Assembly: GCA_025452005.1 (NCBI GenBank) | Contig: JANWJK010000163.1 | Location: 1 to 33,884 of the forward strand | Direction: 5' to 3' | Source of the DNA: Acetobacteraceae bacterium | Lineage (GTDB): Bacteria; Pseudomonadota; Alphaproteobacteria; Acetobacterales; Acetobacteraceae | Length of the DNA stretch: 33,884 nt | Shown here: positions 1-6,792 of the stretch, in pieces | How the letters are laid out: each line of letters opens with the position of its first letter | How positions within the stretch are numbered: position 1 is the first letter of the stretch | Notes under the pieces: model-generated | Databases searched by the model: none | What the model was told of the DNA's origin: nothing | What the model saw: only the letters and a program-made list of their open reading frames with translations | Made by a program: the position numbers and the translations under genes

Positions 1-2
1 CC

Positions 3-743
3 TTCCAGGGTCCCAACATGGCCAACTTCATGGCCGACCGGCTCAAGGTGAAGTCGGTGTTCGTCGTCGACGACACCGGCGCCTACGGCGTGGGACTGGC
101 CGATGCGTTCCAGGCGCAGTGCGGCAAGCGCGGCATCCAGGTGATGGGCCGCGACCGCGTCGATCCGCTGATCAGCGACTACCGGCCGCTGCTCACCAAG
201 GTCAAGCAGCTCAACCCGCAGGCGCTGTATTGCGGCTCTAGCGCGCTGGCCGGGGTGAAGCTGGTCAAGCAGAGCTACGAACTCATGCCCGACATGATCA
301 AGGCGGGCGGCGACGGGCTGCACCAGGCCTCGATCCTGGCCGGCGCCGGCTTTCCCGCGGCGCAAGGCTGGTACAGCACCATCGCCGCGCCGCACATGCT
401 GGACGATACCAGGCTGTCCGAGTGGGTGGTGAAGTTCCAGAAGCGCTGGAACACGCCGCCATCGGATTACTCGATTACCTCATACGATGCCGCCCTGGTC
501 ATTCTCGCCGCGATCGAGACCGTGGCGAAGTCCGGCGCGCCGGTGACACGCGGCGCGGTCCGCGACGCCATCCAGGCCGGCAAGGTGGACACGTTGCAAG
601 GCCCCATCGCTTACGATGCCAACGGCGACCTCGCCTCGCGCGTGGTCAGCGTGTTCCAGGTGCAGCAGGACACGGCGCATCCGGTCAACGACGTGGTGCA
701 CCAGTTCAAGTACATCGGCGTCGCGCTGGCGGACAATAGCTAG
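3..743 (+). CDS. ABC transporter substrate-binding protein, branched-chain amino acid type (5' partial)
   Basis: C-terminal part of a periplasmic LivK-type (Peripla_BP_6) binding protein; the reading frame is open from the window edge, so the N-terminus and signal peptide lie outside. What is seen: a segment beginning MADRLKVKSVFVVDDTGAYG, typical of the hinge-crossing strand of this fold, then SDYRPLLTKVKQLNPQALY, GGDGLHQASIL and a late SYDAALVILAAIE helix, all in the family order. The protein would bind a hydrophobic amino acid or related small acid in the periplasm and deliver it to an ABC permease; the ligand cannot be read. Permease and ATPase genes are not in the window. It ends 90 bp before the sugar kinase, so read-through is possible. 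Confidence 0.9.
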   Translation, partial: FQGPNMANFMADRLKVKSVFVVDDTGAYGVGLADAFQAQCGKRGIQVMGRDRVDPLISDYRPLLTKVKQLNPQALYCGSSALAGVKLVKQSYELMPDMIKAGGDGLHQASILAGAGFPAAQGWYSTIAAPHMLDDTRLSEWVVKFQKRWNTPPSDYSITSYDAALVILAAIETVAKSGAPVTRGAVRDAIQAGKVDTLQGPIAYDANGDLASRVVSVFQVQQDTAHPVNDVVHQFKYIGVALADNS

Positions 744-782
744 GACCTTGCCCAGGCGGGGGTTCAAGGACATCACGGTATT

Positions 783-816
783 CGGGACCATCGCCGGCGG
801 CGGGGTGGTGGTCCCG
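783..816. repeat. Inverted repeat (8-bp stem) in front of the ROK kinase gene
   Basis: CGGGACCA at 783-790 is the exact reverse complement of TGGTCCCG at 809-816, with an 18-base GC-rich loop. It sits between the ABC binding protein stop and the ribosome-binding site of the kinase. There is no T-run after it, so it is not a canonical terminator; it could be an operator or an mRNA hairpin. Function is unknown. Confidence 0.45.
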
Positions 817-833
817 CGTGGAGGCACCTGCAC

Positions 834-1733
834 ATGACCCCACACCGTATCGGCATCGACCTCGGCGGCACCAAGATCGAGATCGCGGTCCTGGCGCCCG
901 ACGGCAGCGAGTGCCATCGCCACCGGATCGACACGCCGCACGGCTACCAGGCCTCGCTCGAGGGGATCGCCGGCCTCGTGCGCGATGCCGAAGCGCAGCT
1001 TGGCGTTACCGCCACGGTGGGCGTCGGCATTCCCGGCGTGATCAGTCCGGCCACCGGCCTGGTGAAGAACGCCAACTCCATCGCATTGAACGGCCACACG
1101 TTCGACCGCGACATCAGCGCCCTGCTCGGCCGCGAGGTGCGGGTGGAGAACGATGCCAACTGCTTCGCCCTGTCGGAAGCGAGCGATGGCGCGGGCGCCG
1201 GTCACGCCACGGTTTTCGGCGTGATTCTCGGCACCGGCTGCGGCGGCGGTGTGGTGGTGGACGGAAAGGTGCTGCGCGGACGCAACCACGTCACCGGTGA
1301 GTGGGGCCACAATCCGCTGCCGTGGCCTCAACCCGACGAGCTGCCGGGCCAGCTATGCTGGTGCGGCCATTGGAACTGCCTGGAGACCTGGATCGCCGGC
1401 CCGTCGCTGGCGCGCGACTGCGACGGCGCGGGCGCCCATGATGCCTCCGGCATCCCCGCCCGAGCCGCGGCGGGCGATACTCGCGCGCAGGCCGCGCTCG
1501 ACCGCCATGCCGACCGGCTGGCGCGCGGGCTGGCACACGTGGTCAACCTGCTCGACCCCGACGTGATCGTGCTGGGCGGCGGATTGTCCAACATGAACCA
1601 CCTCTACGCGGCGCTGCCGCCGCTGGTTTCCCGCTACGTCTTCAGCGACTTCGTGCAGACGCCGATCGTGCGGAACAGACACGGCGATTCGTCGGGTGTG
1701 CGTGGCGCCGCCTGGCTGTGGCCTGCCGGGTAG
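834..1733 (+). CDS. ROK family sugar kinase (fructokinase / N-acetylglucosamine kinase-like)
   Basis: Cytoplasmic ATP-dependent hexose kinase of 299 residues, close to the usual ROK length. Visible motifs in order: N-terminal phosphate loop IDLGGTKIE (about 8-16), GVGIPG (about 64), sugar and catalytic motif ENDANC with the catalytic Asp (about 105), GTGCGGG adenosine loop (about 134), EWGHNP followed by the zinc site CWCGHWNC and ETWIAGPSL (about 155-190), and a late LLDPDVIVLGGGLSN strand. The His in EWGHNP and the three Cys form the structural zinc site of ROK kinases. The start ATG has GGAGG nine bases upstream. Substrate is probably fructose, mannose or GlcNAc; this cannot be settled from motifs. 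dinB begins four bases after its stop. Confidence 0.92.
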   Translation: MTPHRIGIDLGGTKIEIAVLAPDGSECHRHRIDTPHGYQASLEGIAGLVRDAEAQLGVTATVGVGIPGVISPATGLVKNANSIALNGHTFDRDISALLGREVRVENDANCFALSEASDGAGAGHATVFGVILGTGCGGGVVVDGKVLRGRNHVTGEWGHNPLPWPQPDELPGQLCWCGHWNCLETWIAGPSLARDCDGAGAHDASGIPARAAAGDTRAQAALDRHADRLARGLAHVVNLLDPDVIVLGGGLSNMNHLYAALPPLVSRYVFSDFVQTPIVRNRHGDSSGVRGAAWLWPAG

Positions 1734-1737
1734 GCGC

Positions 1738-3003
1738 GTGCCGGCCTTCTGCCGCGACTGCCTGGCAGTGGTCAGTGGTCAGTCGTCGGTGGTCAGTTGC
1801 CCGGTGTGCGCCGCCAACCGCATCGTCACACACCCCGAACTGTTCACGCTGACCATCGCCCATATCGACTGCGACGCCTTCTATGCGAGCGTCGAGAAGC
1901 GCGACCGCCCGGAGCTTGCCGCGCAGCCGGTCATTGTCGGCGGCGGCGTACGCGGCGTGGTCACTGCCGCATGCTACGTCGCGCGCATGTACGGCGTGCG
2001 CAGCGCCATGCCGATGTTCAAGGCGCTGAAGGCCTGTCCCGATGCCGTGGTGATCCGCCCCGACTTCGCGAAATACGTTGCGGTGGGACGGCAGATCCGC
2101 GCGATGATGGCGCGGCTCACGCCGCTCCTGCAGCCGCTGTCTATCGACGAGGCGGTGCTCGACCTCGCCGGCACCGAGGCGCTGCATGGCGCACCGCCCG
2201 CTATCGTGCTGGCCCGCTTCGCGCGCGAGGTGGAAGCGAGCGTCGGCGTCACCGTGTCGATCGGCCTTGCCGCCAACCGCCTGCTGGCCAAGATCGCCGC
2301 CGGCCGCGACAAGCCGCGCGGCTTCGCGGTGATCGGCGCCCGGGAAGCCGCGTCGCTGCTGGCGCTGGAGCCGGTCCGCCTGCTGCCCGGCATCGGCCCC
2401 GCGCTGGCCCGCCGGCTCGCCTCCCAGGGCATCACGCTGCTAGGCCACCTCCAGGCGCTGAACGACCGTGAGGCGCGCCGCCGGTTGGGCGACGAAGGCC
2501 CATCGCTTGCCGCACGCGCCCGGGGGGAGGACGTGCGTCGGGTCGATCCGGGACGCGAGACCAGGTCGATCAGTGCCGAGACCACCTTCAATACCGACCT
2601 GACGCTGCCCGCCGACCTACAGGCGCATCTCTGGCGGCTGGCGGAAAAGCTGGCCCGTCGCCTGAAGGAGCAAGAGTTGTCCGCCGGCGGCGTCGTGCTG
2701 AAGCTCAAGACGACGGATTTCGCAATCCGCACCCGCGCGTTGCGCCTGCCGGGCGCGACGGTGCTGCCCGACCGATTGTTCGACGCCGCCAGCACATTGC
2801 TGATGCGCGAGGCCACCGGGACGGCGTTCCGCCTGATCGGCATTGGCGCCAGCCCGCTGCTGCCGCTGGCCGAGGCCGATCATGGCGACCTTGCCGACAC
2901 CGAGACGCCACGCCGTGCCGCCACCCAGGCGGCGATCGATGCGCTGCGTCAGCGCTATGGCGAAGGGGCGATCAGCCGCGGCCGCGGCTGGACCCGGCCT
3001 TGA
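1738..3003 (+). CDS. dinB: DNA polymerase IV (Y-family, translesion)
   Basis: Error-prone Y-family polymerase of 421 residues. The palm motif AHIDCDAFYASVE (metal-binding Asp residues) and the SIDEAVLDL motif (second acidic cluster) are intact, followed by SIGLAANRLLAKIA, the helix-hairpin-helix LLPGIGPALARRL and a little-finger domain. An alphaproteobacterial N-terminal extension carries CRDC and CPVC, a likely zinc ribbon. The GTG at 1738 is chosen because it gives the family-like N-terminus (V/M)PAFCRDC and starts four bases after the kinase stop; a longer frame reaches back to 1696 inside the kinase. Translation is probably coupled to the kinase. No LexA site is evident. The stop abuts the stop of the convergent DUF4167 gene. 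Confidence 0.93.
   Translation: MPAFCRDCLAVVSGQSSVVSCPVCAANRIVTHPELFTLTIAHIDCDAFYASVEKRDRPELAAQPVIVGGGVRGVVTAACYVARMYGVRSAMPMFKALKACPDAVVIRPDFAKYVAVGRQIRAMMARLTPLLQPLSIDEAVLDLAGTEALHGAPPAIVLARFAREVEASVGVTVSIGLAANRLLAKIAAGRDKPRGFAVIGAREAASLLALEPVRLLPGIGPALARRLASQGITLLGHLQALNDREARRRLGDEGPSLAARARGEDVRRVDPGRETRSISAETTFNTDLTLPADLQAHLWRLAEKLARRLKEQELSAGGVVLKLKTTDFAIRTRALRLPGATVLPDRLFDAASTLLMREATGTAFRLIGIGASPLLPLAEADHGDLADTETPRRAATQAAIDALRQRYGEGAISRGRGWTRP
1768..1799 (+). repeat. Short imperfect tandem repeat of GGTCAGT inside dinB
   Basis: The unit GGTCAGT recurs three times, with a fourth degenerate GTCGGT copy, between the two cysteine pairs of the DinB zinc ribbon. It encodes a V-V-S-rich linker and has a lower GC content than its surroundings. 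Confidence 0.5.
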
Positions 3004-3477
3004 TCACGCCTCGGGCGGGGCCGCGGCGATGGGGATTTCCCGCGCCTCGGGCTGGTCGCCCATGCCGGGCGGCCGGGCCTCGGCCTCCTCGGTCTCGGTC
3101 GGTGCCTGCCCGCCATCCTCGCCGTATGGCCGGCGAGGGGCGCCCTGCTGCTGGCCATTCTGCTGGCCCTGTTGCGCCGCCTGGTTCATCGCATTCAGGA
3201 TGCGGAAATAGTGCTCGGCGTGCTGGAAATAGCTCTCCGCCATCACCCGGTCGCCCCCGCTGGTCGCGTCGCGGCCGAGCTGGAGGTATTTCTCGAACAA
3301 CTGCTGCGACGTCCCGCGGATGCGCAGATCGGGACCATTGCTGTCGAACACGTGGTTGCGGTTGAGCGGTATGCCGCCGCTTCCACCACCCCCGTGATGC
3401 CGCAGCCCGCCGCCGCCGCCACCCCCGCCGCCACCTGGCCGGTGGCCGCGTCCACGCATGCGTTTCATGTTGTTCAC
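3004..3477 (-). CDS. DUF4167 domain protein (glycine-rich, possible RNA-binding)
   Basis: Protein of 157 residues. The N-terminus MNNMKRMRGRGHR is followed by a ten-glycine run and a second glycine/histidine patch. The conserved DUF4167 core comes next: NHVFDSNGPDLRIRGTS, then YLQLGRDA and AESYFQHAEHYFRIL (about 40-95). A Gln-rich and acidic, probably disordered tail follows. The family is alphaproteobacterial, sits next to prmC, and its role is not established; basic RGRG/Gly-rich ends suggest nucleic acid contact (inference). The GTG at 3477 has GAGAAGG 13 bases upstream; an in-frame ATG at 3468 is the alternative. The 224 bases between it and prmC contain no gene that I can support, only a GC-rich hairpin-forming stretch around 3520-3550. 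Confidence 0.85.
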   Translation of the reverse strand: MNNMKRMRGRGHRPGGGGGGGGGGLRHHGGGGSGGIPLNRNHVFDSNGPDLRIRGTSQQLFEKYLQLGRDATSGGDRVMAESYFQHAEHYFRILNAMNQAAQQGQQNGQQQGAPRRPYGEDGGQAPTETEEAEARPPGMGDQPEAREIPIAAAPPEA

Positions 3478-3701
3478 TGTTGCTGTCGAGCCTTCTCAGT
3501 TACGAGCCGGAGGTTGCTGGGACACGCGGGACAACCCGCCGGCGTCCCGGGTGGTGCCCCCTCGGCCTGGCCTCAATCCAACGGCACTGGTTCCGGCGAG
3601 TACCCCGGCCAACGGCCAGGGCGCCTGGGGCAAGCCGCGGCGCGGCTCGCCCTGCCGGATAGGAAGCTAGACTGCCTGCCCCGCGCTGCCAAACGGTTTT
3701 T

Positions 3702-4547
3702 TCATGGCAGTGCCCGGCGGAGCACAAGAGCGCGTGGGATTCCGGCCAGATCCGGCCGCGATGCCACGCCGAAGCCGGCCTGTCGCGCCAACCCCTCGGC
3801 CGTTTCCGCCTGTCCCGCGCCGATTTCCAGCACGGCGATGCCTTCAGGGGCGAGCAGGCGGGGCAGCGCAGGAAGCAGCCGGCGCCAGGCCGCGAATCCG
3901 TCCGGCCCGCCGTCGAGGGCGGTGCGGGGCTCGTGGCGCGCCACCTCTGGCATGAGGCCGTCGAGGTCGGCGGTGCGCACATAGGGCGGGTTGCCCAGGA
4001 CCAGATCGAACTGGGCGTCCAGCGGGTTCGCCCAGTCGCCGCACAGGAACAGCGCGCGATCCGCCAGGTGCAGCGCCACGGCGTTGCCCGCGGCCAGAGA
4101 AGCGGCCTCGGCCGAGCAGTCCACGCCGACGCCCAGGGCGGCCGGGAATTCGGACAGCGCGGCCAGCAGCAGGCAGCCAGTGCCGGTGCCGAGGTCCAGC
4201 AGCAGGCGCGGCGGCGCGCAGTGGGCGAATGCCGCGACGGCCGCCTCGATCAGCGTCTCCGACTCGGGGCGGGGGATCAGTGTGGCCGGCGAGACGGCGA
4301 ACTCCAGGCTCCAGAACTCGCGGCGGCCCAGGATCAGCGCCAGCGGTTCGTGCGCCGCGCGCCGCGCGACCAGCGACGCGAGCCTTGCCATGTCCGCCTC
4401 GGCGGCCGGATCACGCAGCAGCGCCGCCGGCGTGGTGCCGTGTGCGTGGGCCAGCAGCAGCCGTGCTTCCAGCCGGGGATTGCCGATCCCGGCCCGCCGC
4501 AGCCTCTCGGCGGCGAGGCCGACCGCCTGCCGGACGGTGTGGCTCAG
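3702..4547 (-). CDS. prmC: Peptide chain release factor N5-glutamine methyltransferase
   Basis: Methylates the Gln of the GGQ motif of release factors 1 and 2, using S-adenosylmethionine. Motifs: FWSLEF with [10 protein letters not shown] (family signature), [13 protein letters not shown] (SAM loop), the catalytic NPPYV, and a C-terminal LEIGAGQAE. The first ATG (4391) would delete the N-terminal helical domain. Reading upstream in frame gives [20 protein letters not shown], a typical PrmC N-terminus, and no ATG, GTG or TTG exists before the rpmB stop. The CTG at 4547, overlapping the rpmB TGA as CTGA, is therefore the best start and yields 281 residues, the normal length. Context: rpmB-prmC-DUF4167 on the minus strand; the usual prfA partner is not adjacent. 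Confidence 0.9.
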   Translation of the reverse strand: MSHTVRQAVGLAAERLRRAGIGNPRLEARLLLAHAHGTTPAALLRDPAAEADMARLASLVARRAAHEPLALILGRREFWSLEFAVSPATLIPRPESETLIEAAVAAFAHCAPPRLLLDLGTGTGCLLLAALSEFPAALGVGVDCSAEAASLAAGNAVALHLADRALFLCGDWANPLDAQFDLVLGNPPYVRTADLDGLMPEVARHEPRTALDGGPDGFAAWRRLLPALPRLLAPEGIAVLEIGAGQAETAEGLARQAGFGVASRPDLAGIPRALVLRRALP

Positions 4548-4849
4548 GCAGCCTTGCCGGCCGACCGCTTCGCCTGGGCGCGCAGCAGCCGCCGCTTCAG
4601 GGCCTTGGCGTCGACCGACAGGCGGCCGGCGCGGGTGGCGAGCAGGTAGGCGTCGATGCCGCCCTTCTGCTCGATCGTGCGGATCGCGCGCGTGGTCAGC
4701 CGCATGTGGACGGCTATGCCGAGGACGTCGGACAGCAGCGACGTTTCCTGCAGGTTGGGCAGGAAGCGGCGGCGGGTCCGGTTGTTGGCGTGGCTGACGT
4801 TGTTGCCGGTCAGCACGCCCTTGCCGGTGATCTGGCAGCGGCGAGACAT
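4544..4849 (-). CDS. rpmB: 50S ribosomal protein L28
   Basis: Large-subunit ribosomal protein of 101 residues, full length for the bacterial L28 family in alphaproteobacteria. It begins [20 protein letters not shown], the hallmark L28 N-terminus, followed by the basic [13 protein letters not shown] segment and [12 protein letters not shown], and ends in a Lys/Arg-rich tail. A longer frame runs back to a GTG at 4984, but those extra 45 codons translate the palindromic repeat and are not L28-like. GAGGTTCCC precedes the ATG and supplies only a weak ribosome-binding site. Its stop overlaps the probable prmC start, so the two are likely translated together. Confidence 0.96.
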   Translation of the reverse strand: MSRRCQITGKGVLTGNNVSHANNRTRRRFLPNLQETSLLSDVLGIAVHMRLTTRAIRTIEQKGGIDAYLLATRAGRLSVDAKALKRRLLRAQAKRSAGKAA

Positions 4850-4938
4850 GGGAACCTCGGGTCCGATCGGAAGCGGCGGGTTATGGCGGGCGCGGCGGAG
4901 GGCGTCAAGCGGTGGGCGTATCGACAACGACCGCCGCG

Positions 4939-5033
4939 CACTCCCGCGAAGCGGGGAAGGGTTGGGGAGGGGGTGAGCACACACCGAGAGACCCCCTCCC
5001 TACCTTCCCCCCGCTTTCGCGGGAGAGGGAGTG
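4939..5033. repeat. Long imperfect palindromic intergenic element (REP/MITE-like)
   Basis: The left arm (4939-4974) starts CACTCCCGCGAAGCGGGGAA and continues into a G-rich stretch. The right arm (4991-5033) is its imperfect reverse complement, with CCCCCGCTTTCGCGGGAG and ending GGGAGTG. About 16 bases of loop separate the arms. The outer CTCCCGCGAAGCGGGG core is itself a small hairpin. It lies between the divergent control region of rpmB and the end of the VOC gene. The design resembles dispersed palindromic repeats of high-GC proteobacteria; whether it is repeated elsewhere in this genome cannot be seen here. Confidence 0.7.
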
Positions 5034-5075
5034 CCTGGCGACGCGTGCCGCGTCATCGCCCTGCTTCTGATCGGA

Positions 5076-5528
5076 TCAAGGTCGATCGCTCTGCTGACCA
5101 GCGCGAACCCGCCGACCTGCGCGGCGCGCCTGGCGCTCGCCGTATTTCATTCCCTCCAGCTTGAGGCCATCGGGGTCGAGGAAGAACACGGCATAGTAGT
5201 CGTCGTAGTACTCGCCTGCCGGATCGACGATGACGGCGCCGAGTTCATGCAGGAACGCCTGCAATGCATCGACGTCCTTGCGGCTTCGCAACTGGAACGC
5301 GTAGTGATGGAATCCGACATCGCCAACACGGTACTTGCGCTTGCGGCCCTCGGCATCGGCCGGGCCGATCCAGAAGCGCGTCTTGCCGTTCGTCCAGCCG
5401 ATCGCGTCAGGATATTCATCGGAGATCTCGAAGCCGAGAAACTCGAACAACCGACCGTAGAAGGCCTTCGATTTCTCGTAGTCGCTGACCCTGATGACCA
5501 GGTGATCGATCCCCACGACGCGTACCAT
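5076..5528 (-). CDS. VOC family protein (glyoxalase/dioxygenase superfamily)
   Basis: Protein of 150 residues in the vicinal-oxygen-chelate fold, with two beta-alpha-beta-beta-beta halves. Possible metal ligands are the His of GIDHLVIRV (about residue 8), the His pair of VGFHHYAFQL (about 73) and the Glu of GLKLEGM near residue 123. FFLDPDG is the characteristic late VOC turn. Such proteins include lactoylglutathione lyases, extradiol dioxygenases and drug-binding proteins; this sequence does not allow a choice. The ATG at 5528 has AGGAGGGC in an ideal position; the longer frame upstream belongs to the divergent promoter region. It is divergent from the RND pump operon. Confidence 0.85.
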   Translation of the reverse strand: MVRVVGIDHLVIRVSDYEKSKAFYGRLFEFLGFEISDEYPDAIGWTNGKTRFWIGPADAEGRKRKYRVGDVGFHHYAFQLRSRKDVDALQAFLHELGAVIVDPAGEYYDDYYAVFFLDPDGLKLEGMKYGERQARRAGRRVRAGQQSDRP

Positions 5529-5607
5529 GCTGCCCTCCTGACGCCGGCCGGCTGTTACATTGGCTCGATTGCGCGTGCTAGCATGGAGGTCATAGGGTGC
5601 GCGCCCC

Positions 5608-6792
5608 ATGATCGTGTCGCGGCAGTTCGTCGTTCGGGCCGGGCTCGCCTGCGCGTTGTCCGCGCTGGCGGTGGGCACCGCGCTGTACCTTGCGGATGCG
5701 AAGATCGATGTCGCAGCGCTGCGCGATCGGATAACGGCAACCACCGGCGCACCGCCGCCGCCCGTCAATCCACCGGTGCCGGTCTCCGTCGGACTGTCGC
5801 GCAGCGAGCCGGTGAAGATCTATCTCACCGGCATTGGCACGGTGCAGGCCTACAACACCGTGGCGATCAAGAGCCGTATCGACGGCGAGATCATGCAGGT
5901 GCTGTTCAAGGAAGGCCAGGACGTGAAGGCCGGCGATCCCCTGGCGATCATCGATCCGCGCACGCTCCAGGCGCAGTTGGCGCAGCAACGCGCTGCCCGC
6001 GCCAAGGACGAGGCGCTGCTGCAAGGCGCGCTGCTCGATCTGAAGCGCTACGAGGAGCTGTCACAGCGCAATTTCGCCTCGCGCCAGCAGGTGGACCAGC
6101 AACGCGCGCAGGTCGATCAGTACCGCGCTCAGATCGACAGCGGCCAGGCACAGATCGACTACGCGCAGACCCAGCTTGGCTACACCACGATCCGCTCGCC
6201 GATCGAAGGGCGCGCAGGAATCCGCCAGATCGATCAGGGCAATTTCGTCCACGCATCCGACAACACGCCGATGGTGGTCATCACGCAGTTGCGGCCGATC
6301 TCGGTGATCTTCACGCTGGCGGCCAGCTCGGTGGCACAAGGAAGGCTGACGCCCGGCCAGACGCATATCCCGGTCGTCGCGATGGCGGCGGACGACCGTA
6401 CCAGGCTGGACGAAGGGACAATCGACCTGGTGGACAATCAGGTCGATCAATCGACCGGCACCATCAAGCTGAAGGCCAGCTTCCCCAACAAGGACCTGCA
6501 TCTCTGGCCCGGCAATTTCGTCAATGGCCGCATCGTCGTGGACGAGCGCAATGCCGGCGTCACGGTGTCGGCGGCGGCGCTGCGCCATGGGCCGCGCGGC
6601 GACTTCATCTGGGTCGTCTCGCACGAACAGAAGGTCGAATTGCGGACCGTGACCGCCGGTCAGGCGATCGACGGCCGCGTGCTGATCGAACGCGGATTGA
6701 AGCCCGGCGAGCAGGTTGTGACCGACGGGCATTTCCGCCTTGAGCCTGGGGCCGCGAGCAGGACGCGCCGCGCCCGCGCAACGGCTGAATGA
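5608..6792 (+). CDS. RND efflux periplasmic adaptor (membrane fusion protein, MdtA-like)
   Basis: Adaptor of a tripartite RND pump, 394 residues. An uncleaved or cleaved N-terminal hydrophobic segment (about residues 9-28) is followed by a proline-rich linker. The barrel-sandwich half-motifs are GTVQAYNTVAIKSRIDGEI and DVKAGDPLAIIDPRTLQAQL. A long Gln/Ala-rich coiled-coil hairpin (about 115-195) and the returning lipoyl half TTIRSPIEGRAGIRQIDQGN come next. The beta-barrel and membrane-proximal domains end with LKPGEQVVTDGHFRLEPG. The order and spacing match MdtA/AcrA proteins. Its stop overlaps the next start (ATGA), so it is translationally coupled to the permeases. No outer-membrane channel gene is in the window. 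Confidence 0.92.
   Translation: MIVSRQFVVRAGLACALSALAVGTALYLADAKIDVAALRDRITATTGAPPPPVNPPVPVSVGLSRSEPVKIYLTGIGTVQAYNTVAIKSRIDGEIMQVLFKEGQDVKAGDPLAIIDPRTLQAQLAQQRAARAKDEALLQGALLDLKRYEELSQRNFASRQQVDQQRAQVDQYRAQIDSGQAQIDYAQTQLGYTTIRSPIEGRAGIRQIDQGNFVHASDNTPMVVITQLRPISVIFTLAASSVAQGRLTPGQTHIPVVAMAADDRTRLDEGTIDLVDNQVDQSTGTIKLKASFPNKDLHLWPGNFVNGRIVVDERNAGVTVSAAALRHGPRGDFIWVVSHEQKVELRTVTAGQAIDGRVLIERGLKPGEQVVTDGHFRLEPGAASRTRRARATAE

Noticed and set aside
3004-3477. Gly-run in the DUF4167 protein as a collagen-like or PE_PGRS repeat
   Set aside because: It is a single short poly-Gly patch ahead of a recognisable DUF4167 core.
3518-3550. GC-rich hairpin between prmC and the DUF4167 gene as a terminator
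   Set aside because: The stem is interrupted and no T-run follows on either strand, so a terminator is not supported.
4850-4984. 45-codon extension of ribosomal protein L28
   Set aside because: It translates the palindromic repeat; L28 proteins start at MSRRCQ.
5031-5607. Long plus-strand frame (570 codons) from the repeat into the adaptor gene
   Set aside because: Arg/Asp-rich shadow of the VOC gene and the adaptor; no motifs.
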